From assembly GCF_007860135.1 (NCBI RefSeq), contig NZ_SJPV01000010.1, forward strand, positions 39,115-103,114: DNA of 64,000 nucleotides. Direction: 5' to 3'. The notes beneath the pieces are model-generated. The model saw nothing but the letters and a program-made list of their open reading frames with translations. It made no database searches and was not told where the DNA came from. Position numbers and translations under genes: made by a program. Position 1 is the stretch's first letter. The number at the start of each line of letters is the position of its first letter. Positions 54,126-63,738 of the stretch are shown here, piece after piece. Source of the DNA: Novipirellula artificiosorum (lineage in GTDB: Bacteria; Planctomycetota; Planctomycetia; Pirellulales; Pirellulaceae).

Positions 54126-55286
54126 ATGACCTACCGAAAACCATCGACAAAGTTTTTCGCTTCGACTTTCCTTCTTTGTGCAATGTCCGCTGTACCGAGG
54201 CCATCGGTTGCTGCAGACGGTCCCGACCTTCCTTTGCTCGATATTTCGAGTGAGACCGATCGCCAAGTCGTGATCGCTCAGGGAACCGAAAACCTCTACC
54301 AAGGCCATCCAACCACGGTTCTGATGGCAGACGGCAAAACCATTTATTGTGTCTGGTGTATCAATCATGGTGGTGCCGCCGGGCCGATGGCATTCAGCGA
54401 AGACGGTGGGAAAACATGGACTCGCCTCGACGAAAAAATGCCTGCCGGTTTTTCCACCCACCAGAACTGCCCAAGTATCTATCGTCTGATCGACCCCGCC
54501 GGCAAATCTCGACTGTGGGTTTGGTCCGCTGCTTTGGGAAAGCGTGGCGGTCCCGGCATGCCTAGCATCATGAGTGAGGATAGTGGTCAAACATGGAAGG
54601 AGCAGCCACCACTCGGTTTTCCCTGTGTGATGACATTCAGCAGCGTCGTCCGATTAACAGATGGCAGGTACCTTGGGATGTATCACAAAGGACCAGGTGG
54701 AGAGGATCGAACACCCCTCAGTGTTTTGCAAACGTTTACATCCGACGGCGGTTTCACATGGTCAGAGCCTCGTGTCGTTGCCGCAGTCGAAGGAAAAAAC
54801 CCCTGCGAACCGTTCGTTTTCCGCTCTCCCGAGGGAGACGAACTGTGCTGTCTGATGAGAGAAAATACACACACCGGTCGCAGTCTGATGATGTTCTCAC
54901 AGGATGAAGGGAAAAACTGGAGTGACCCCGTCGACACGCCCTGGGGATTAACCGGAGATCGCCACGTCGGCGTTCATGTAGGGGACGGCCGCTGGGTGAT
55001 CGCGTTTCGCGATCAAGCAATCGGCAGTCCAACGAAGGGACACTTCGTCGCCTGGGTTGGTACTTATAACGACATCAAGAACGCCACCCCAGGTCAGTAC
55101 CGCGTCAAGTTGCTCCACAGTCATGCCAAACGGGTTGGCGACTGCGGCTACCCCGGCGTGGAATTACTGCCAGACGGCACAATCATCGCCACGACTTACA
55201 TTAAGTATAGGCTTGGACCGGAGAAGCATTCGGTTGTGAGCACACGGTTCAAGCTGGATGAACTCGACGCTCGGACAAACAAATGA
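54126..55286 (+). CDS. Secreted sialidase-like (BNR) exo-enzyme
   Basis: The ATG at 54126 starts a 386-residue protein with a signal peptide (KFFASTFLLCAMSAVPRPSVAA). Asp-box repeats (FSEDGGKTWTRL, MSEDSGQTWKEQ, FTSDGGFTWSEP, FSQDEGKNWSDP) mark a six-bladed propeller of the GH33/BNR type. The open frame continues upstream into the beta-helix remnant, but the signal peptide fixes the start. Asp-box propellers of this size include exo-alpha-sialidases and related enzymes; substrate is not deducible. Confidence 0.8.
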   Translation: MTYRKPSTKFFASTFLLCAMSAVPRPSVAADGPDLPLLDISSETDRQVVIAQGTENLYQGHPTTVLMADGKTIYCVWCINHGGAAGPMAFSEDGGKTWTRLDEKMPAGFSTHQNCPSIYRLIDPAGKSRLWVWSAALGKRGGPGMPSIMSEDSGQTWKEQPPLGFPCVMTFSSVVRLTDGRYLGMYHKGPGGEDRTPLSVLQTFTSDGGFTWSEPRVVAAVEGKNPCEPFVFRSPEGDELCCLMRENTHTGRSLMMFSQDEGKNWSDPVDTPWGLTGDRHVGVHVGDGRWVIAFRDQAIGSPTKGHFVAWVGTYNDIKNATPGQYRVKLLHSHAKRVGDCGYPGVELLPDGTIIATTYIKYRLGPEKHSVVSTRFKLDELDARTNK

Positions 55287-55389
55287 GTGATCAACAACGC
55301 AGCCCAACGGGACCGCACCAAACGTTGCGACGTGTTTTTCGAATCAATCCATTCAAGGAATCCCCTGGAACGACCCCGTGACACCTCTC

Positions 55390-58296
55390 ATGAAATGGTT
55401 TTGCCTTGGAACTGGTATCTGTATCGGTTCTTGTTTGATGATTCCCGGCATGGTTCACGCGACTGCACCGGCGTGCAGGCTCGATGCTGCGACCGTGGTC
55501 GAGTGCAGCGTCGATGTGCCAGGCGTTCAGCTTGCCGCCGACGATCTGAGAGATGATCTGTTAAAAGTCTTTGGCGTTGCGGCGGAATCGCCAGATACCG
55601 CACCCACGCGCGTCGTTATTTCAATCGATGCGACGCAGCTTAAGCCGGAATCTTATCGCGTCTCCGTGAGTGAGACATCCATCAAAGTAATCGGTGCGGA
55701 TCGACTCGGTGCGATCTACGGTATGTATCACATTTGCCAGGATGTTCTTGGCGTCGATCCGTACTGGTACTTCAAAGATCTGTTGCCAGAGCGACGCCAG
55801 TCGATCCATGTACCGGTCGGCGACACCGAGTCGGAAGACCCCATGTTTCGATATCGTGGCTGGTTTGTCAACGATGAGGACTTGTTGACGGAATGGAAGA
55901 AACCCAACGGGCCACGTGACATTCGCTATCCGTTTTATCATCAAGTGACTTCGGTCGAGGTCATCGATCGTGTTTGCGAAGCCTGCCTGCGTGGCGGAGG
56001 CAACCTGATTATTCCTGCGTCGTTCATCTACATCCTAAATGATACCGAAGCCGATTTGATCCGCAGAGCCGTGCGACGAGGTTTGTATGTCAGCCAGCAT
56101 CACATCGAACCGCTCGGAGTGAGCCATTTTGGTTTCGAAAACTACTGGAAAGAACGAGGCAAAGAGGAAGCGTTCCTCTATGGTTCAAATCCGGAAAAGG
56201 TCCGCGAGGTCTGGCGAGCATCTGCACGGCGCTGGTACGAGATCGCAGGCGATCAAGTCGTTTGGCAATTGGGCTTGCGTGGCAAGGGAGACACGGCGAT
56301 TTGGAACAGTGACAACTCCGTCAATCGCGAACAAGGAGGCAAATTGATTTCCCAAGCGATCGCCGAGCAATGGGAAATGGTGAAAGAGATCGACCAACGG
56401 GAAGAACCACCGGCGACGACGACACTGTTCCTCGAGGGCTCCGAATTGATGAGCGAAGGAAGCTTAGAATTCCCCGAGGGAATCATGGTGGTCTTTTCGG
56501 ATCATGGTGAAACCCAGCTCATGCAGGACGATTTCCACCATTCCAAGCGCTATCCGCAGTACGGATACGGTGCCTACTATCATCTTGCGTTCTGGTCGTC
56601 GGGGCCGCATTTGCTGCAGGGATCCAAGCCAGCGAAGATTCACGATGTGCTAACGGAAGTTGCAATAAACGGTGACTTAGATTATGTGATCTTCAACGTT
56701 AGCAACGTGCGTGAGCATGTGCTGGGAATTCAAGCTTCGATGGAAATGACGCGAAACCTGGACGAATGGAAGATCGAGACGTTTTGGGACCGTTTTGCAC
56801 CATCGGTTTTGCATGATCCCTATCAAGAGCTACATGATTGTTTATTTGATCTCGGCCCCGGCCGAGCGATGCAGGATGCGGCGGTCTTCAAGTCGGCGAA
56901 AGCGATGTTGGCTCGTTATGAACGAGGCGATAAGAACCCGGTGGGAATGGACTCCAAACAAATCGCTCTACGGCAACGGCAACTCGGCGATGCGATTGAG
57001 CGGATTGGGACGCTGATCGATAACTATCCGGCGTCCGAATTGACGAGGCGTGAACGGGCGTTTCATGACATCCATTTCCTGATGCAGGCGAGACTTTGGC
57101 GCGAACTGTATCGTTATCACGCGGCGATGATCCAGGCGCAGGACGATCCGATTGCCTTTACCGAAGCAGCGAAAGCACTGGAACAGTTTTTGTCGATTCG
57201 CCAACAGGCGGCCGAGGGCAAGTGGCATAATTGGTATCGTGGCGACAAGAAAGTCAACGTGCCGTCGCTGCTGAAACGGACCAAAGAGCTTGTTCAAAGA
57301 CGAGCGTCGTCAATCCAGCGTCCGGCTCGAGAAAACTCGGTGCTGCAAATTGCTCGCCAAGTTCGGGACAAAGGACTTCAGGTGACGTCCCTGGGGAAGC
57401 TTGCACCTGGCCTTTCGCATCACGACGAAGAATCGGGCACGGCCCGCAAGTGGGAAAGAGTCCAACCCGTACTCGGCGTTCTGGCCGAGCGTGTGTTGGT
57501 CAAACAATTGGGGGGGAGTCTCGGGGGAAACACCTCCGTTCGCAATCGCTCCGAATTCGTGTGGAAAGATAGTGGCTATTATCGCCGCGCTCGCGATCTG
57601 GGGCAGGTGTTTACCGCACCATGTAACTTCACGCTCGATGCGATCGTACTGCGAACCGGCAATTCCGATTTAGCGTTTCTTCCTGGCGCAGCGAATGCGG
57701 AGGTGTTCGTTCAGTTCTTTAAGGTCGTGGGAACTCCCGTGATTGATGACAACGGCACCCCGCCGGGAACGGATGCGACTCACGGCTTTTCAAAGAATCA
57801 CCGTTGCGACGATACGGTGAGAGGTGTGATGTACGAGAGTCTTTGTATCATCAAAGGTGGGCGACTCCCCGATTTGACAGCGACCGGTGATGGTAAGTTG
57901 ACCTACCTGAAATGGGATTTCACCCACGACGAGACGCTTCGATTCCAGAAGGGAAAACAGTACGCATTCATGATCGGTTTTTCTTCTGCAGGGTCGGAGC
58001 GGAACTTCACGCTGTCCAATCGCAATTTGGCTGCCGATCCCGGCCCTGCGTTGATCAAAGGAGCCGGCGACAACTACTCCGGCGGCTGGGGACTTCGGCG
58101 TGAAGGTAATGGAAAGAATCCCCCAACGATGTTTCCTGGTGAGGGCCCACCGGAAGACGCGACGACACGGAAACAACTCCGTGCCGAATCGGCTTTCCCC
58201 ACCGACGAAGCTCGATTCGCGATTCCACCAACCTGCGAAGGGTATCCAGACGTGGACACGTATCGCGATCTTGAATTCTTTCTGATCGCCAAGTGA
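55390..58296 (+). CDS. Secreted GH115-like alpha-glucuronidase
   Basis: The 968-residue protein has a signal peptide (KWFCLGTGICIGSCLMIPGMVHA), a GH20b-like N-terminal domain (about 40-150; AADDLRDDLL, LGAIYGMYHICQDVLGVDPY) and the GH115-type barrel (FRYRGWFVNDEDLLTEW, LGLRGKGDTAIW, FSDHGETQLM). GH115 enzymes remove 4-O-methyl-glucuronic acid from xylans or related glucuronosyl chains. A long helical region and a C-terminal beta-sandwich (about 730-960) follow; the latter resembles no agar enzyme. A GTG at 55378 is an alternative start. Confidence 0.8.
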   Translation: MKWFCLGTGICIGSCLMIPGMVHATAPACRLDAATVVECSVDVPGVQLAADDLRDDLLKVFGVAAESPDTAPTRVVISIDATQLKPESYRVSVSETSIKVIGADRLGAIYGMYHICQDVLGVDPYWYFKDLLPERRQSIHVPVGDTESEDPMFRYRGWFVNDEDLLTEWKKPNGPRDIRYPFYHQVTSVEVIDRVCEACLRGGGNLIIPASFIYILNDTEADLIRRAVRRGLYVSQHHIEPLGVSHFGFENYWKERGKEEAFLYGSNPEKVREVWRASARRWYEIAGDQVVWQLGLRGKGDTAIWNSDNSVNREQGGKLISQAIAEQWEMVKEIDQREEPPATTTLFLEGSELMSEGSLEFPEGIMVVFSDHGETQLMQDDFHHSKRYPQYGYGAYYHLAFWSSGPHLLQGSKPAKIHDVLTEVAINGDLDYVIFNVSNVREHVLGIQASMEMTRNLDEWKIETFWDRFAPSVLHDPYQELHDCLFDLGPGRAMQDAAVFKSAKAMLARYERGDKNPVGMDSKQIALRQRQLGDAIERIGTLIDNYPASELTRRERAFHDIHFLMQARLWRELYRYHAAMIQAQDDPIAFTEAAKALEQFLSIRQQAAEGKWHNWYRGDKKVNVPSLLKRTKELVQRRASSIQRPARENSVLQIARQVRDKGLQVTSLGKLAPGLSHHDEESGTARKWERVQPVLGVLAERVLVKQLGGSLGGNTSVRNRSEFVWKDSGYYRRARDLGQVFTAPCNFTLDAIVLRTGNSDLAFLPGAANAEVFVQFFKVVGTPVIDDNGTPPGTDATHGFSKNHRCDDTVRGVMYESLCIIKGGRLPDLTATGDGKLTYLKWDFTHDETLRFQKGKQYAFMIGFSSAGSERNFTLSNRNLAADPGPALIKGAGDNYSGGWGLRREGNGKNPPTMFPGEGPPEDATTRKQLRAESAFPTDEARFAIPPTCEGYPDVDTYRDLEFFLIAK

Positions 58297-58366
58297 TCGC
58301 ACTGCCCACGAGCGGAGAACAGCTTTGGCAGCGGCATGGTGGGGAAGCGGAGTTCTATGAAAAATA

Positions 58367-58810
58367 CTACAGGCCGACCGTGCAAGCGGCAGAGAAGACG
58401 TGGTTGAACTCTCCGATCAATTGGCTCGAATTCTGTCGTGGGTTGAACCACCAAGCATTGATCGATTCTCCGGAAACCTGCTCGAGCGAGACGGTGACCG
58501 GTTGTCCTTGCGGCAGGTAGACGACACCGAACGAGCCGCCTTGAGCCCACCCTGCATGGACGTTTTCGGAATCCATCGTCATCGCCTTGTCCCGGCGCAT
58601 TTTCCAAAAAGGCCGAGCCTCGAAGAGCTCGCGAAAGTACTTCATTTGCTGGGACCCCGGGTGATGCAGAGTCTCGGTCCAGGGGGTGCGTGCGATCGAC
58701 GTCGGAGGTCGCGTGGGTAACCACATCTGCCAGATGTTGTGATCACCATAGGTATGACCGCATGCTCCCATTCCTTGGGAGAGCCCCATTTGAAAAGGTG
58801 GGCGTTTCAA
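58367..58810 (-). pseudogene. C-terminal fragment of a DUF4038 / PF12904-type glycosidase
   Basis: The minus frame carries GACGHTYGDHNIWQMW, TPWTETLHHPGSQQMKY, FRELFEARPFWKM and INAWWFNPRQNSS, the barrel end and the C-terminal beta-sandwich of apiosidase-like (DUF4038 with putative collagen-binding PF12904) proteins. The N-terminal barrel and its catalytic residues are missing. It runs convergently into the GH115 gene. Confidence 0.6.
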
Positions 58811-58860
58811 AGAGTGCAGAGACTGATTGATTTTAGAAATGAGAGTTCCGGAGTTCTTTC

Positions 58861-59633
58861 ATGGATAGAAATGGCTTGACTCACATCGCGTTGATTGTCC
58901 TGAGCTTGGCATGGCATACCGAGTTGTCATGCGCTCACGAGCAGATGCCAATATCGCAGTCTCAGGGTTGGGCCGATGCCGCTGCCTTTGGTTTCTCGCC
59001 CGAGGCCGGTGGTGCGGACAACACGCTCGCTTTGCAACGTGCCGTGGACCAAGGTGGCACGGTCGTGGTCAGTCGCCCCGGAACGTACCCCGTAGCAGGG
59101 ACCGAAAACGAAAGCCAGCCTGATGATCGGAGGATGCTAGGGTACCAAAATGGGGGTGTCGTCAAAATGACATTGGCATCCACGTGCAAAATTGCGTAAC
59201 GTGTGCAAGTCTTGCTGAATTAACAATCCATACGGTGAATGCAATGGTCCGGGACATTATCAATATGAGCGGAACCGGCACCGAGTCGGTCGCGATCTTG
59301 GTGCATGGAACATTTGCTGGCGACGATCACGATTCAGGTGTCAAGTGGTGGCAGCATGGCAGTGAAGCGGCAAGTCAAATTCAGGCGAGGTTATCTGGGA
59401 AAGAATTGGTTCACACCTCGTACTTTGAGCATGCTGAGATTTTAGAACTGATCTGTTGCAATATCTCCTTTGGTAGCCGTCCGACCGAAATCGAATCGAC
59501 GGCCCGAAATATGGATCCACAATTAGCGGATTGGTTTGCGGACGCGAAGTTCCAAACGGTTGGGCAAAGACCGGTGCTTCGAGTCCGAGTTCGACCACGT
59601 GTGTCGACGGCGACGCATCGATCCGCTGCATAA
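58861..59633 (+). pseudogene. Mosaic of beta-helix and hydrolase fragments
   Basis: The first frame encodes a signal peptide and the start of a pectate-lyase/GH28-like beta-helix (ADNTLALQRAVDQGGTVVVS) and stops at 59199. An overlapping frame resumes with HVQNCVTCASLAELTIHTVN from a later helix turn and then joins an alpha/beta-hydrolase-like front (SVAILVHGTFAGDDHDSGVK, WWQHGSEA) that also ends early. At least two deletions are needed to explain it. Confidence 0.55.
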
Positions 59634-59654
59634 GCAATACAAAAGGCTGTTTTC

Positions 59655-61484
59655 ATGGTTTGCCGTCCAATTTCTGCACTCGCGTACTATTTGATTGGCT
59701 TGGCTGTATGCGTCGGGTCGGGATGCAGTACCAGCAATTCGGTGGCCAATCTGTGGTCACGCGGTCTTGTTGGCAACTTCGCTCCGACCCAATCCAAGAA
59801 TGTCGAAGGCCCCAAGAGTGTACATGCGAAATTAGCAAGTTCGATCTCGGGCTTGTCGGATGATTCCCGATTGGTTGACGCGGTTGAGTTCGTCCGACTT
59901 GCGGAACAGGCTCAGCGAGATTCGGATCCGCATTGCGTCTCGCTTTACGCCGAGGCCGCACTGATGTGTTGGCCCCTGCTGAAACCGATCGATACGGCAG
60001 TTGAAACCAAACAGGAACAAGCAAGCGCGGCGTGGAACATCTATCATCGCAGTCTGGAACAACTGACCGCGAGCGCGAGCCAACACGGTTTGCTCGATCC
60101 GCATAAGGGCATCGCGATAACGACCTCGAATGGCGAAAAGGTACTGATCGAAATCGCTCGCCATGATTTCCCCTGGCAAGCCGAAGACTTCAATGAGTTG
60201 CAACTTGTTCCGAAGTTTAATCGCGTCAAGCTCGCCCGCTACTGGGACGAGCCCGGGCTGGGAGTACCACTGCTGGTCACGAGAAACAAGACGGAGCCGC
60301 CGCCGTATCAGGCAAAGTCAATTCCTTTCGCAGCGACCGCTGTCTTGCGACCGACTCGAACAACGGCTTTTCAGTTGATCTCCAATCAGAGCGACCCAAG
60401 TGCGACGGATCGGCGCGTCCTAGCTGTCTTGGATCTGTATGATCCGGTTCGCGTCACGCAGGTCAACCATGACGATCAAACCTGGGACCTTGCTCGCAAC
60501 GTTTCCGCGCCGCTTGCTCTAGCCCAGAGTCAATTTGACCGTGACAATTTCCAAAGTTTCATGATGCCGGGACGGACCGACGAAGCGGCTGGCTTGAGAA
60601 TGATCGAACCCTACCAGTCAGGGAAAATCCCTGTGGTCTTTGTCCATGGTCTGCTTTCCGACCGAATCACCTGGATTGATCTGATCAACGACCTGCGGGC
60701 TGAACCTTGGTTCAATCAACACTATCAAATCTGGCTCTTTCAGTATCCAACCGGTCAGCCGTTTGTGCGGTCAGCTGCCCAGATGAGGAAGGCCCTTACC
60801 GAAGCCGTTGCCTTCTGTAACCCATCAGGGACGGATTTCGCGTTGTCTCAAATGGTCTTAGTCGGACACAGCATGGGAGGCCTTGTTTCGAAACTGCAAA
60901 TCACACAACGCAGTCCAGCTCTGTGGAACGCAATCGCCAGCCGTCCCGTAGACGCCGTCGAGACTTCCAACGAGCAACGAGCCGAGATCGATTCGCTCTT
61001 TTTCTTTGAACCCTTGCCTTTTGTAAAACGGGTTGTATTCATTGGCACCCCACATCAAGGATCTCCGTTCGCTACCAGCTGGGTCGGACAACTCGGGTCA
61101 ATGCTTGTCCGAAAGCCAAAGGAACGCCGACGTCTATTCGAATCGCTGAAAGAACAGAATCCGGGCTTGTTCAAAGGATCGCTTGAGAAGAATTTGCCGG
61201 CGAGTATCGCGTTCCTTCGTCCTGACAACACGTTGTCGATCGCGGCCTTTCAAACGCCCGTCAACCCAAGCGTTCAACTGCATACGATCATCGGGACGGG
61301 GAAGCGATTGAGGGACGGCACGCCCGCTGATGGTGTGGTTCCAGTCGAGAGCGCCCGGCACCCAAATACCCTCAGTGAACGATTGATCGAGACGACTCAT
61401 ACTGAGCTTACCGAACATCCTGAAACAACCGAAGAACTCCTGCGAATTCTCAAGCCAATGGCAGTCGAGTCCGACAAGGCTTGA
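59655..61484 (+). CDS. Lipoprotein alpha/beta hydrolase (lipase-like)
   Basis: The 609-residue protein has a lipoprotein signal with lipobox VGSGC at about residue 24. The N-terminal 300 residues are helical then beta-rich; the hydrolase domain begins at VVFVHGLLSD (oxyanion hole) and has nucleophile Ser406 in VGHSMGG, a candidate acid Asp in DGVVPVESA and His in TTHTELTEHP. The order and spacing fit a PGAP1-like/triacylglycerol-lipase type serine esterase anchored in a membrane. The gene is on its own, upstream of the two-component pair. Confidence 0.85.
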   Translation: MVCRPISALAYYLIGLAVCVGSGCSTSNSVANLWSRGLVGNFAPTQSKNVEGPKSVHAKLASSISGLSDDSRLVDAVEFVRLAEQAQRDSDPHCVSLYAEAALMCWPLLKPIDTAVETKQEQASAAWNIYHRSLEQLTASASQHGLLDPHKGIAITTSNGEKVLIEIARHDFPWQAEDFNELQLVPKFNRVKLARYWDEPGLGVPLLVTRNKTEPPPYQAKSIPFAATAVLRPTRTTAFQLISNQSDPSATDRRVLAVLDLYDPVRVTQVNHDDQTWDLARNVSAPLALAQSQFDRDNFQSFMMPGRTDEAAGLRMIEPYQSGKIPVVFVHGLLSDRITWIDLINDLRAEPWFNQHYQIWLFQYPTGQPFVRSAAQMRKALTEAVAFCNPSGTDFALSQMVLVGHSMGGLVSKLQITQRSPALWNAIASRPVDAVETSNEQRAEIDSLFFFEPLPFVKRVVFIGTPHQGSPFATSWVGQLGSMLVRKPKERRRLFESLKEQNPGLFKGSLEKNLPASIAFLRPDNTLSIAAFQTPVNPSVQLHTIIGTGKRLRDGTPADGVVPVESARHPNTLSERLIETTHTELTEHPETTEELLRILKPMAVESDKA

Positions 61485-61651
61485 TTGGTCAGCAAAGTTT
61501 TTTGAGCGGACGAGGTACTGTTCGGTCTGCCAGTATGGCAAACCTTGGTAGGTTGGTCTCAACTAGAAATGAGGGGAATCCCTGATCCTCATTCGAGGTG
61601 GGTTCTGTTAGTTTGTCGTGTACAATAGGCGCACTCAGGACAAACGAAAGA

Positions 61652-63097
61652 ATGATTCACCACTTCACCGTTCAGCAGCGAACAATCAATAATCCGGCAT
61701 CGCATGCTGATTCGGAAGAGGTCATTGCATGCCCGATTCCGATGGAAGTTGTGCCGGCGGTTCGGACGGGAATGAACGTTCTTGATTCGAGTATGTACCG
61801 CGAGCTTGACGAAGCGGGTTGCCCGTTGGGTGCAGCGATGAGCAAACGTTTATCTTTTGAGGCGTTGCTGACCGAATTGTCCGCTATGTTCGTGAATATT
61901 CCCGCTAGCGAGGTCGACGCTCATATCGAGTGGGGATTGCGACGAATCGTTGAAATGTTGGACATGGACCGGAGCGGCTTGGGCGAAGTTTCTGCTGATG
62001 GCAAACAATTGCTCGTGACCCACTCGTACCAGTTACCAGGGGTACCACCTTCAGCGAAGATCATGCTGAGTTCGGAGCTTCCGGTTTACACCAGGCTGAT
62101 CCACCAAGGGGCCGTGATTCGATTGCCTGACGATTTGCCACCCGATGCGACTGGCGAGCGTGAATATTGTGCGCGGACGGGGCTGAAGACCAACCTGACG
62201 ATTCCGTTGATGGTGATGGGCAATGTCGTGGGCGGCATCGGTTTCACTTCCGTGCGATCATCCCGCTGTTTACCGGACGAATTGATTCCGCGATTGCGCA
62301 TGATCGGTGATATTTTCACCAACGCGTTGGCCCGAAAACGCGCCGATGAAACTCTCAAGCAGAAAGAGAAGTTGTTGCGTCAAGCAAAAGACGGGCTGCG
62401 ACAACTCACTTCGCGTCTGCTGATCTCACAAGAGGAAGAGCGGTCTCGTATTGCTCGTGAAATGCATGACGACTGGACCCAGCGGCTTGCGGTGCTGGGA
62501 ATCGATGCGGCAAACCTCGAATCTCAACTGACGGAGTGCAAAATGGAGATGCCGATGGTGAATTCGATTCGTCAGCGGCTGGTCAGTTTGGCTGACGACG
62601 TGCATGCGCTTTCACGCCAGTTGCATCCGTCAATCATTGATGATCTGGGTCTAGCTGAGGCGTTACGATCCGAGTGCAGCGCGTTTTCACAACGTGAAGC
62701 AATTTTGATTGATCTCCGAATCGAAAATGTGCCGCCGGATTTGCCGCAGGATATCGCGTTGTCGATCTATCGTGTTGCCCAGGAAGGTCTGCGGAATCTT
62801 GCAAAACATGCCGCGGTCAACGAAGCGTCCTTGAAGCTCTTTGTGAGTGGATCCGAACTCGTCTTACAGGTTCGCGATGAAGGAGTTGGCTTTGATGCAA
62901 AGATCGCAAACTCGCAGCCAGGACTAGGTCTTTCGAGCATGGAGGAGCGTGTGCATCTCCTTGACGGAACCATTGAAATCAGTTCACAACCGGGACAGGG
63001 CACCTCGGTCGAAGTTCACGTGCCACTCAGTCCGGGTGGATTTCTGCCACTTCGTGCTGGCTTACGGGCAACGCTAGGTCACATGTCATCGCCATGA
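61652..63097 (+). CDS. GAF-domain sensor histidine kinase (NarX/HisKA_3 type)
   Basis: The protein (481 aa from the ATG at 61652; the frame is open from a GTG at 61598) has a GAF domain (about 70-220), a coiled coil, a HisKA_3 dimerisation domain with the phospho-acceptor His272 in AREMHDDWTQRLAVL, and an HATPase_c domain (GLRNLAKHA N-box, VRDEGVGFD, GLGLSSMEERVHLLDG). No transmembrane segment is visible, so it is a cytoplasmic sensor. Its stop overlaps the response regulator start (ATGA), making them a pair. Confidence 0.88.
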   Translation: MIHHFTVQQRTINNPASHADSEEVIACPIPMEVVPAVRTGMNVLDSSMYRELDEAGCPLGAAMSKRLSFEALLTELSAMFVNIPASEVDAHIEWGLRRIVEMLDMDRSGLGEVSADGKQLLVTHSYQLPGVPPSAKIMLSSELPVYTRLIHQGAVIRLPDDLPPDATGEREYCARTGLKTNLTIPLMVMGNVVGGIGFTSVRSSRCLPDELIPRLRMIGDIFTNALARKRADETLKQKEKLLRQAKDGLRQLTSRLLISQEEERSRIAREMHDDWTQRLAVLGIDAANLESQLTECKMEMPMVNSIRQRLVSLADDVHALSRQLHPSIIDDLGLAEALRSECSAFSQREAILIDLRIENVPPDLPQDIALSIYRVAQEGLRNLAKHAAVNEASLKLFVSGSELVLQVRDEGVGFDAKIANSQPGLGLSSMEERVHLLDGTIEISSQPGQGTSVEVHVPLSPGGFLPLRAGLRATLGHMSSP

Positions 63098-63738
63098 ATC
63101 GAATTCGAGTATTAATCGCCGACGACCATCAAATTCTAGCCGAGGGAGTGCGTGGATTATTGGAAGCCGAGTTTGAAGTCGTCGGTGTTGTTGCCGACGG
63201 ACGCGAGCTTGTGGCTGCTGCGAAAAGGCTGTTGCCAGCGGTGATCGTTGCCGATGTGACAATGCCATTGCTGAACGGAATTGAAGCTGCGGTCCAGCTT
63301 CGCGACGCAGGCGTCACGGCAAAGGTCGTCTTCCTAACCATGCACCGCGACGTCGCGTATGCTCGCCGGGCTTTAGATGCAGGGGCTTCCGGATACGTAT
63401 TAAAACACTCAGTGACGTCAGAGCTATTAACCGCCATTCGTGAAGCACTGTGTGGACAAACCTATATCTCGCCCATCATTGCGGGTGAATTGTTCCAGTC
63501 CTATCGCGATGGTGATGCATCCTCCAGCGGCTCACCGCAGCGATTGACGGCCAGGCAGCGAGAGGTCTTGCAATTGATTGCCGAAGGTAGCTCAGCGAAA
63601 CAGATTGCATCACTGCTAAAAATCTCAGTGCGAACGGCCGAAGCGCATCGTGCTCGCATCATGGAAGCGTTGGAACTGAGCAGCACCGCTGAACTGGTTC
63701 AGTACGCGATTCGAAACGGCATTGTTTCGGTCGACTAA
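63094..63738 (+). CDS. NarL/FixJ-family response regulator
   Basis: The 214-residue protein has a receiver domain with the acidic pair Asp10-Asp11, phospho-acceptor Asp54 (VIVADVTMPLLNG), Thr in FLTMHRD and Lys in YVLKHS, followed by a LuxR-type HTH (LTARQREVLQLIAEGSSAKQ, ISVRTAEAHRARIMEAL) at about 145-205. Phosphorylated by the overlapping kinase, it should bind DNA as a dimer. Target genes cannot be named from the sequence. Confidence 0.92.
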   Translation: MNRIRVLIADDHQILAEGVRGLLEAEFEVVGVVADGRELVAAAKRLLPAVIVADVTMPLLNGIEAAVQLRDAGVTAKVVFLTMHRDVAYARRALDAGASGYVLKHSVTSELLTAIREALCGQTYISPIIAGELFQSYRDGDASSSGSPQRLTARQREVLQLIAEGSSAKQIASLLKISVRTAEAHRARIMEALELSSTAELVQYAIRNGIVSVD

